A stretch of 29,401 bases of DNA, from positions 1-29,401 of IMG/VR virus record IMGVR_UViG_3300010885_066742; one strand, 5' to 3'. This document shows, piece by piece, positions 16,966-22,708 of this stretch. The position numbers and the translations under genes are program-made. This DNA comes from a virus. The notes under the pieces are model-generated. The model saw only the letters and a list, made by a program, of their open reading frames with translations. It was not told the origin of the DNA and searched no databases. Numbering within the stretch: position 1 is the stretch's first letter; the number at the start of each line of letters is the position of its first letter.

Positions 16966-17481
16966 ATGCCCAGTCCCAGTAAAAACAAAGGCAACGCATG
17001 GGAACGTGACGTAGCCAAACATTTGTCCGAACTCTTTGGAGAAACCTTCATCCGTGCACCAGGATCTGGTGCGTACATCGGTGCAAAAAATGCCCACCGT
17101 AAACAGTTTTTACATGAAGGTCAGATTCGTAGCTTCAAAGGAGACATCATTCCTGGACAAAGTTTTCCCAAGTTCAACGCTGAATGTAAAAGCTACAAAG
17201 ATTTTCCTTTCCACCAACTGTTTTCTGGTAGTGTAAATCAACTGGACACTTGGTTGGATCAACTGATGGCTGTAGCAGATGCAGATGATTTCAGCATATT
17301 GATCATGAAGTTCAATCGCAAAGGGAAATATGTGGCTGTGGAATTTGATAAGGCAAGTGATTTGCCCTTGTTTGTGGAAAATCACTTCCTGTACACTTTC
17401 AAAGACAAACGCTGGGCATTTATGGAGTATGATGCTTTCTGGCGCCTCAATAGTGATTTTGTAAAAATATCGTGTAGTTGA
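16966..17481 (+). CDS. PD-(D/E)XK nuclease, probable Holliday-junction-resolvase-like enzyme
   Basis: Product of 171 residues with the compact restriction-endonuclease-like active site of archaeal Hjc-type resolvases. The order is KGNAWERDVAKHL (Glu13), RAPGSGAYIGA at 30-40, FKGDII (Asp60) and FNAECKSYKD (Glu73, Lys75), the typical E...GD...ExK set. A structure-specific or junction-cleaving role fits its place right after gp46. It could stand in for T4 endonuclease VII (gp49), which is an unrelated fold, but no gp49 can be looked for outside this window. A repair or packaging nuclease is the alternative. The gene starts 9 bases after gp46 and overlaps the next gene by one base (TGATG). Confidence 0.68.
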   Translation: MPSPSKNKGNAWERDVAKHLSELFGETFIRAPGSGAYIGAKNAHRKQFLHEGQIRSFKGDIIPGQSFPKFNAECKSYKDFPFHQLFSGSVNQLDTWLDQLMAVADADDFSILIMKFNRKGKYVAVEFDKASDLPLFVENHFLYTFKDKRWAFMEYDAFWRLNSDFVKISCS

Positions 17482-18698
17482 TGACCCAGATAATCAAGTT
17501 AAAAACCTGGCAGGATTTATGGACGACTCATGCTGGACCACATTACAATGTGGCAGGTAAAAAAGTTTTTAATAAATTGGATGCCATAAGAGAAACTAAA
17601 AAGATAAGCATAGAAACAAATACTCACATCTGGCAGATAATGAGCTGGGATTGTTTCCACGATCAATTAAAAGATTGCAACTTTAATCTGGAATCTGAAA
17701 AAACTTATCAACAGTTGTGCATAGATCGTGCCCGTCAGCTCAGGGAAAAATACAGCTACATCAGATTGTGGTACAGCGGCGGCCCTGACAGTCATACTAC
17801 ATTACGCAGTTTTCATCTGGCTGGTGTTAGTCCAGATGAGGTGGTAAACATTTGCAACAGCACCTGGGGTTACGATCAGGAACCCAATGTGGAATCTTTG
17901 GGATTGGTAAAACCCAACTTGTTTCGTATTAAAAACTGGTTTCCTAACGTAAAAATAAAATTTTTAGATTATATCCACGATGCCAATTTAAAAAACTTTG
18001 ACGGCGAAGATTTCAAAAGCAAGTTGGATAGGAAAGAAATATATGGTCCTTTGACCAGAACCATGTCTGATGGTTTCGATCTGGACAATACCATGATAGA
18101 TCCCTATTATGCAGGCAATGTGTGTGAATTGGTGGGGGAGCCCAAACCTAATCTGGTGAAAAAAAATGGCAAATGGTATGCTTATGTCATGGACAACCAG
18201 ATAGACACTTGTTTATTGCTACCCAATTTGGAAATGTTCCATCTGAGTCCTGATATGCCCGAACTGTTCATAAAGCAGTGCCACATGCTTAAAAGAGCAT
18301 ATCAACAACAGATAATGGAAAATTCCGAAAGTCACAGCATGATATTAAATCGTGATACTATCGGAAAAAACAAATACCTGGAAAGATATAACATGTGGGA
18401 TATCAATTCGTACAGCCTGCGCCAGCAGCAATTTGCTAAAAAATTCACACCAGGTGGTGACACTAACACGCACTATATGATGTACAAGTGGGCCATGGGT
18501 AATCCACATTATAAAAAATATCATGAACAACTAAGAGAATTCCTATTCAAGGAAATTTTTGATGTTTATCCAGAATTTTTCAATACTGGTGAGATTTTTA
18601 AAAACTATGTGGGCATGATGAGCATGTTTTGGTGCTTGGACGAACATGCAAATTGTAACACAGATCAATTATGGCCTCTGGGTTTCGGCACTTACTAA
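17481..18698 (+). CDS. PP-loop (N-type ATP pyrophosphatase) family protein
   Basis: Product of 405 residues with the PP-loop motif YSGGPDSHTTL at about residues 98-108, preceded by a hydrophobic strand (YIRLWYSGG). This is the nucleotide-binding signature of enzymes that adenylate a substrate with ATP, such as PAPS reductase, asparagine synthetase, QueC and tRNA thiolases. Beyond the motif no specific subfamily was recognised. The rest is aromatic-rich, with a conserved-looking IDPYYAGN at about 200 and no CxxC metal site. The ATG at 17481 is preferred; an in-frame TTG lies one codon earlier. It sits between the nuclease genes and the transporter cassette. An adenylating or amide-forming role in modifying a small molecule or macromolecule is possible, but the substrate is unknown. 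Confidence 0.72.
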   Translation: MTQIIKLKTWQDLWTTHAGPHYNVAGKKVFNKLDAIRETKKISIETNTHIWQIMSWDCFHDQLKDCNFNLESEKTYQQLCIDRARQLREKYSYIRLWYSGGPDSHTTLRSFHLAGVSPDEVVNICNSTWGYDQEPNVESLGLVKPNLFRIKNWFPNVKIKFLDYIHDANLKNFDGEDFKSKLDRKEIYGPLTRTMSDGFDLDNTMIDPYYAGNVCELVGEPKPNLVKKNGKWYAYVMDNQIDTCLLLPNLEMFHLSPDMPELFIKQCHMLKRAYQQQIMENSESHSMILNRDTIGKNKYLERYNMWDINSYSLRQQQFAKKFTPGGDTNTHYMMYKWAMGNPHYKKYHEQLREFLFKEIFDVYPEFFNTGEIFKNYVGMMSMFWCLDEHANCNTDQLWPLGFGTY

Positions 18699-18865
18699 AT
18701 ATTTTTGTAGCGCCATTATGACGCCGGAACAAACAGCGACGCGAAGTATATCTTTTATCAGGCCTAGCCCAGAGACGCCGCTCCGTATGCAGATATCCTG
18801 CTAACTCCCCAAAAGTTTATAGACTTGAACACTCAAGCATTGTAAAGTATTACTAAGGAGAAACT
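18699..18865 (+). promoter_or_regulatory. Structured 5' leader of the tctC-tctA genes
   Basis: This 167-base non-coding gap is richer in G+C than the neighbouring intergenic DNA. It contains GACGCCG twice (about 18720 and 18775), a small GCAG...CTGC hairpin near 18790, and a 5-bp hairpin CTTGA-ACAC-TCAAG at 18824-18837, ending 17 bases before the strong ribosome-binding site AAGGAG (18855-18860). Two CTCC tracts (18781-18784 and 18805-18809 region) could pair with that site. No known riboswitch consensus was recognised, and no convincing promoter was found. A leader RNA controlling the transporter is an inference. Confidence 0.35.
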
Positions 18866-19777
18866 ATGAAAATATTTACAAATCTGCTTTTAGCATTAGC
18901 CATCAGCCTTTTACCAGCCATGGCACAAGCACAGACAGCCAAACAACCTGTTATAACTATCGTCCAAGGAGAAAGCCCTGGCGGCGGAGGTGTTGGTTTG
19001 CAAAATCAAATCATGGATGCACTACGCAATCACTATGAACAAGTGAATGTCATCAGCGTGGGCAACTGTGATCGTGCTGCACAAATCTACAATAGTATAA
19101 ACGACACACCAGTGGCTTACATGTATGCTGCTGAATTCTTGTATCTCAAAGACATGGGTATGCACACATGCGGTGTTAAAGTCACACCAGAAAACATCTG
19201 GATGCACGCCGAGATGACCCAGGGATTTTGTACCAAAGGTCCAGGACCAGTGACATTCGAAGACTTTAAAAAGAGCAAGACCTTTGCTAGTATCTTGCCA
19301 CAAAGTCTCACCGACAGCATGGTAGATCAGATCAACAAAGAACTCAAGACTGATATTAAAAAGATACCCTATAATGGTGGTAGCGGTCTTGCACTCCCAG
19401 CTATTTTAAATGGCGAAGTTGATTTTGCGCCTATCGCACTGTTTAGAATCCAAGACATGTTGGAAGACAAACGTGTGGCTTGCTTTGCCAAATACAGCAA
19501 AGGCAATGATAAACTTCCTGGAATCCGCGAGTTTATTCCTGGATTTACACTGGGAAATTATGTTTTCAACAACGTAGGTGTGGCAAAAAACATGAATGCA
19601 GAACAACTTACATTCTTGCGTAACAGTTTCCAGACACAAATCAAGAAAGGTACAGTGCTAAGAACTAACCTGGACAAGGTCATGTGGGAATTGAACGAAG
19701 GCACAAACATGGATCTGTATGCTGCTTGGCAGAATCAGGAAAATATCCTAAAAACAGCTATGAAAGCAGCTAAATGA
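18866..19777 (+). CDS. tctC: Periplasmic solute-binding protein of a tripartite tricarboxylate transporter (TctC/Bug family)
   Basis: Product of 303 residues. An N-terminal signal peptide (MKIFTNLLLALAISLLPAMAQAQ, given here in part: basic start, hydrophobic 5-18, AQA cleavage site at about 20-22) directs export to the periplasm. The mature part resembles TctC/Bug proteins: ITIVQGESPGGGG near the start in the place of the usual PAGGGxD loop, a VAYMYAAEF segment, ILPQSLTD, IPYNGGSGLALPAILNGEVDFA at about 172-193 (the most diagnostic stretch), and NNVGVAKNMN. Four cysteines could form disulfides. Bug proteins bind carboxylates such as citrate and deliver them to TctA/TctB. The ligand is not predictable here. 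A strong AAGGAG lies 5 bases before the ATG. The stop overlaps the tctA start by ATGA. Confidence 0.87.
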   Translation: MKIFTNLLLALAISLLPAMAQAQTAKQPVITIVQGESPGGGGVGLQNQIMDALRNHYEQVNVISVGNCDRAAQIYNSINDTPVAYMYAAEFLYLKDMGMHTCGVKVTPENIWMHAEMTQGFCTKGPGPVTFEDFKKSKTFASILPQSLTDSMVDQINKELKTDIKKIPYNGGSGLALPAILNGEVDFAPIALFRIQDMLEDKRVACFAKYSKGNDKLPGIREFIPGFTLGNYVFNNVGVAKNMNAEQLTFLRNSFQTQIKKGTVLRTNLDKVMWELNEGTNMDLYAAWQNQENILKTAMKAAK

Positions 19778-21126
19778 CCTTTGATTTATTAAACTTGGTA
19801 CCAGTATTACTGGGTATCCTGATAGGTTTAATATCTGGTGTATTGCCAGGTGTAGGAATGATCAGTATCACTGTGATATTCCTGCCCTGGCTTTGGCATC
19901 TCACAAGCATACAAATCATACTGTGGTATGCCACAGTATTGATAACCGAACAATTCATAGGCAGTGTCATAGCTACCTACTATGGTGTACCAGGACAAGA
20001 GAATCACTGGCCAGCAGTGCTGGAAGGTTTTCCCATGTATCAACGTGGTGCAGGACCTGAAGCTATCCAAGCAGCAGCGTTCAGCCATATCATTGCCCTG
20101 TTGCTCAGCATGGCATTATTGCTCATAATAGGCAATTATAGCATGACACTTGCATTGGTTTTCGATACCAAATTGCAATTTGCTATAATCATCATGGTAG
20201 TCCTAGGTGTCTGTGCTTTAAGTAAAGATCCCTGGTACGTTAAAATCATCATGTTGATTGCAGGAACAATTTTAGGTTTCCTAGGAGATCTAAACAGGAT
20301 GTATTTGCATTATGATATAACTGTTACTAATGGTATAAATTTCAACGATGGAATTCCTGTTATACCCTTCTTAGTGGGAATTTTTATTATACCCAATAGT
20401 TTAAAGAATCATGTTACTAATATAAACATCATACAAGTAGAACAAATAAAAGCTAAATTTTCAGATTTTACACACTGGATCACAAGTCTTTTCCACAGTT
20501 TCCTAGGATTTATATTTGGACTGACACCCATGTTGACAGTGGATGTGGCCAGCAATGTCAGTTATAATGTACAAAAATGGTGGAGAGAACGCACTGGGAG
20601 ATATGATAAAGACGGCGATGTTACCTGTTTAGTAGCTAGCGAAAGTGCTACCAATAGCGGTGCTGTCATCAGTCTGATGCCACTATTATTGTTTGGTATT
20701 CCCATCACTGCCAGCGAATCTCTGGTTTACAGCCTACTAAACACCAAAGGTTACAGCTTCAGCATCACTAATTTTGACAAATATCTTTTACCAGAAATAC
20801 TGAGTTTTCTATTACTGGTAGGATTTATCAATTATTTGATCAGCGGCCCGCTCAGTGCATACTTTGCCAAATTATACGAAAAACTCAGTACACATGCTAC
20901 ATTTGTTTTGGTTGCCATAATGGTGGGGAGCGTTTTGTATCAGGGGTATAATTTGTATCTGTTAAAAGAGTACTTGACAGTGCTGATTTTATCATTTATA
21001 ATAGGGTATAGTTTGCGAAAGTATAACTTCTATACACTGATATTCTGCTTTTTGATGGCAAACCACACGTTTGACATCTTTATTCGTACTTGGGCTTTTT
21101 TAAAGATATATACTACAGGCACATAA
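19774..21126 (+). CDS. tctA: Tripartite tricarboxylate transporter permease, large subunit TctA
   Basis: Integral membrane protein of 450 residues with about ten to twelve hydrophobic helices, slightly shorter than usual TctA (about 500). The first conserved motif, GVLPGVG, is in the first helix pair (residues 24-30), followed by YYGVPGQENHWPAVLEGFPMYQRGAGPEA. The second half has the inverted-repeat counterpart ASESATNSGAVISLMPLLLFGIP, matching the family APExxNNA...PLLxLGIP pattern. TctA imports carboxylates using the ion gradient and ligand from TctC. The start overlaps tctC by 4 bases. No tctB (the small four-helix subunit) is present, so the pair may rely on host TctB or work without it. 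Assignment as TctA is firm; its use by a phage is unusual. Confidence 0.93.
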   Translation: MTFDLLNLVPVLLGILIGLISGVLPGVGMISITVIFLPWLWHLTSIQIILWYATVLITEQFIGSVIATYYGVPGQENHWPAVLEGFPMYQRGAGPEAIQAAAFSHIIALLLSMALLLIIGNYSMTLALVFDTKLQFAIIIMVVLGVCALSKDPWYVKIIMLIAGTILGFLGDLNRMYLHYDITVTNGINFNDGIPVIPFLVGIFIIPNSLKNHVTNINIIQVEQIKAKFSDFTHWITSLFHSFLGFIFGLTPMLTVDVASNVSYNVQKWWRERTGRYDKDGDVTCLVASESATNSGAVISLMPLLLFGIPITASESLVYSLLNTKGYSFSITNFDKYLLPEILSFLLLVGFINYLISGPLSAYFAKLYEKLSTHATFVLVAIMVGSVLYQGYNLYLLKEYLTVLILSFIIGYSLRKYNFYTLIFCFLMANHTFDIFIRTWAFLKIYTTGT

Positions 21127-21452
21127 TTCAGGCACCGTTACACAGCTTATTTGGCTTTTTTGGCAGCATAGTCCCCCATATAAACTACCAATCTGAAGGT
21201 TGCTGACACCCCGACATTGTCAGGACAGGGACACCGCATGGCTTGCGATAGGCTAAAGGATGACAGCTCTGAGAAAAAGCAACTGTCGAGTAACTAACTC
21301 AGTCACACTGGGGGAAGGTTGCTTCCGTTGGATCAGCAGGATTAAAGGGGTACCGGCCAACCGCCCCGCTAATATGATAGTTCCGCAGTGTTGATATGAA
21401 TAAGGACTCAACGAAAGGGTTTCTTCATGCTGGTCCTGTGATCAGGATCAGT
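21127..21452 (+). ncRNA. Hairpin-rich, G+C-rich non-coding stretch, possible structured RNA or leader
   Basis: No reliable gene is seen here and stops occur in all plus frames. The stretch is richer in G+C than nearby gaps and holds a chain of hairpins on the plus strand: GACAG/CTGTC (21262-21266 with 21283-21287, with GCT/AGC inside), GAGT-AACTA-ACTC (21288-21300), GGAAG-GTTG-CTTCC (21313-21326), and GGGG-TAC-CGG-CCAA-CCG-CCCC (21347-21367). A 7-bp hairpin GGTCCTG-TGAT-CAGGATC (21432-21449) covers the AGGA in front of the ATG at 21453. No tRNA, tmRNA, RNase P or known riboswitch was recognised. It could be a stable RNA, the 3' end of the tctA message, or a leader for the small ORF. Confidence 0.4.
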
Positions 21453-21584
21453 ATGACTTCAGATCTAACGAAACAGTTCAAGATGAATGATTTAAAAGAA
21501 TTTAAAAAAAAGTTAGCGAACGAAGTGAAGCTAACTGCTTGCTGCCAAGCAAGCATAAAAATGAAGCAGATGATAAATGAATAG
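21453..21584 (+). CDS. Doubtful small protein
   Basis: Possible 43-residue, Lys-rich, mostly helical peptide (TKQFKMNDLKEFKKKLANEV core, two adjacent cysteines, ends MINE). The ATG at 21453 has an AGGA 5 bases upstream. A longer reading from the ATG at 21396 gives 62 residues but has no ribosome-binding site. Against a gene: its last third lies over the minus-strand terminator, so the apparent coding pattern may come from hairpin sequence. No family was recognised. Confidence 0.3.
   Translation: MTSDLTKQFKMNDLKEFKKKLANEVKLTACCQASIKMKQMINE
21504..21536 (-). terminator. Rho-independent terminator of the gp26-gp51 operon
   Basis: Read on the minus strand, a 7-bp stem AGTTAGC/GCTAACT (21530-21536 with 21511-21517, 12-base loop) is followed directly by a run of eight T (21511 down to 21504). 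A second 7-bp hairpin, TGCTTGC/GCAAGCA (21536-21555), stands just before it. The pair begins about 36 bases after the gp51 stop. It would also separate this message from the oncoming tctA transcript. Confidence 0.75.
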
Positions 21585-21590
21585 TTCAGA

Positions 21591-21785
21591 TTAAAAATAT
21601 GGAAGACCTGACTTCTTGGTAGTTTCCATATTATCGCTGACGATCTTACCGATGATGTCTCTTTCTTTCATACTCATGTTCATGGCTTCGGTATATGACA
21701 CACCACCACGCATGTGCCAGACCATCCTGAGTACATTATCTTTTATTTTTTTCACGTCAGCTTCATAACGAGCCACTAGAGCCAT
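21591..21785 (-). CDS. gp51: Hub assembly protein gp51-like (downstream frame of a probable gp26-gp51 frameshift)
   Basis: From its own ATG this is a 64-residue helical protein (MALVARYEADVKKIKDNVLR, then MVWHMRGGVSYTEAMNMS, ending KSGLPYF). It occupies the place of T4 gene 51, whose product is needed for hub assembly, and resembles small tail-assembly chaperone parts. It has no convincing ribosome-binding site. Upstream, its frame stays open without a stop back through the end of gp26, where it lies in the -1 frame relative to gp26 and meets a slippery heptamer at 21824-21830. It may therefore be made mostly as a C-terminal extension of gp26, like lambda gpG-T. Direct initiation at 21785 remains possible. 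The gp51 name rests on position and general similarity. Confidence 0.6.
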   Translation of the reverse strand: MALVARYEADVKKIKDNVLRMVWHMRGGVSYTEAMNMSMKERDIIGKIVSDNMETTKKSGLPYF

Positions 21786-21805
21786 GATCTCAGGTTGATC
21801 GAGCC

Positions 21806-22648
21806 TCAGGATAGTGGAACGAAAAAATTTGCGTAATCGAAGCTGACCTCCACATTATACTGGTGTTCACAAGCATCACATTGAACTCTGGCTGGTGGAA
21901 TGGACATGTCTTTGGCATAATCCTGCAACTGTGATTGTACTGTCTTGATGATGTTGTTGCTGGTATTGTTGTAAAATTCTTCAATATAGTTTTTATCTGT
22001 GACAATATCATTGTTTTCAGTCATGATAAATTCAGTGCTTGCTACCAGAGTGGAAATATTTAATTCAATGATCTTTTTAAGGTGCAAATCAAACTGAGCA
22101 GTTTTTGTGTCAGTAGGCAGATCATCGTTGCTGATAAGATCTATTAATCTCTGTTGTTCGAAATTTATCATGCTATTTTTGTTCTGATTGAAATAACTCA
22201 CAGGTTTTAGTTTGATTTGCAACCCTTCCACATGGATCGTCTTGCTGTAATCAGGACTTTTCAATCTCATCAAGATATCACCCAATCCCAGTGCGTGGCG
22301 ATTTTCGCCCTTGCAAGCAGGACAGTTGGTGTCCATGTCCATCTCATCACCATAGGTGGCGATACGTATGGCTATCAATATGGCATCCACATCTATGCTT
22401 GGTGTGCTCCAGGCATTTTTGATAGCAGGACAGCAGCTCTCGATAACACTTACCACACCTTGGCCGTTCATCAAAGCATCAGGTGTGCGTAACAATATCT
22501 CATCTCTGGCGGTCATGGGCATCACACCTATTTCCCCATTGGCAGGCAAGTCCAGGCTATCTGGTGCCCAATGTTGCCCTTTGCTGGGAAGTTGAAGAAA
22601 AACCGCAGGTTGGCGGAAATGGCCGCTGAGAGGATTAGTTGATTGCAT
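21806..22648 (-). CDS. gp26: Baseplate hub protein gp26-like, probable tape-measure chaperone
   Basis: Product of 280 residues resembling the gp26-type T4 baseplate family: an N-terminal FLQLPSKGQHW segment, VMPMTARDEILLRTPDALMNG, VIESCCPAIKN, and LIAIRIATYGDEM. Two CxxC pairs, CPAC at about 117-120 and CDAC near 259-262 (before the DYANFF end), probably bind zinc. gp26-type proteins belong to the hub and tape-measure assembly pathway, and its closest gene is the divergent tape measure. A GGAAG lies about 9 bases before the ATG, and a perfect late box TATAAATA about 42 bases upstream. The last codons contain A AAT TTT TTC, a candidate -1 frameshift site into gp51. T4 gp26 is shorter (208 residues). 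Confidence 0.73.
   Translation of the reverse strand: MQSTNPLSGHFRQPAVFLQLPSKGQHWAPDSLDLPANGEIGVMPMTARDEILLRTPDALMNGQGVVSVIESCCPAIKNAWSTPSIDVDAILIAIRIATYGDEMDMDTNCPACKGENRHALGLGDILMRLKSPDYSKTIHVEGLQIKLKPVSYFNQNKNSMINFEQQRLIDLISNDDLPTDTKTAQFDLHLKKIIELNISTLVASTEFIMTENNDIVTDKNYIEEFYNNTSNNIIKTVQSQLQDYAKDMSIPPARVQCDACEHQYNVEVSFDYANFFVPLS
21824..21830 (-). promoter_or_regulatory. Candidate -1 ribosomal frameshift slippery heptamer (A AAT TTT)
   Basis: On the minus strand the gp26 frame reads GCA AAT TTT TTC near its end, giving the canonical X XXY YYZ heptamer A AAT TTT. Slippage by -1 moves both tRNAs to AAA and TTT and continues as TTT CGT TCC ACT ATC with no stop, entering gp51 in frame. The gp26 stop follows only five codons after the heptamer. 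No strong downstream hairpin was found by eye, so efficiency cannot be judged. Confidence 0.6.
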
Positions 22649-22661
22649 GATTTTTTGCTTC

Positions 22662-22669
22662 CATAAATA
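22662..22669 (+). promoter_or_regulatory. Candidate late promoter for the tape-measure gene
   Basis: CATAAATA, 7 of 8 matches to TATAAATA, lies about 40 bases before the tape-measure ATG and faces right. It sits 20 bases from the perfect box of opposite orientation that serves gp26. Confidence 0.5.
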
Positions 22670-22689
22670 TATTGATACTTTGTGTATGG

Positions 22690-22697
22690 TATTTATA
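22690..22697 (-). promoter_or_regulatory. T4-type late promoter for gp26-gp51
   Basis: The minus strand reads TATAAATA exactly, about 42 bases upstream of the gp26 ATG at 22648. A perfect consensus box in a divergent intergenic gap, with a gp55 homologue encoded nearby, makes this one of the better promoter calls in the window. Confidence 0.65.
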
Positions 22698-22708
22698 AGT
22701 AGGAATTC

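Noticed and set aside
18824-18853. TTGAAC and TATTAC as a promoter for tctC
   Set aside because: Spacing is 17, but the -10-like box touches the ribosome-binding site, so the message would begin inside or after it. The TTGAAC is also part of a hairpin.
21127-21452. A tRNA or tmRNA in the hairpin-rich stretch
   Set aside because: No T-loop GTTCRA with flanking 5-bp stem, no acceptor stem pairing and no CCA end could be fitted.
22217-22595. Overlapping plus-strand frames of 79-91 codons
   Set aside because: They are antisense to gp26, whose cysteine pairs and family pattern identify the true strand.
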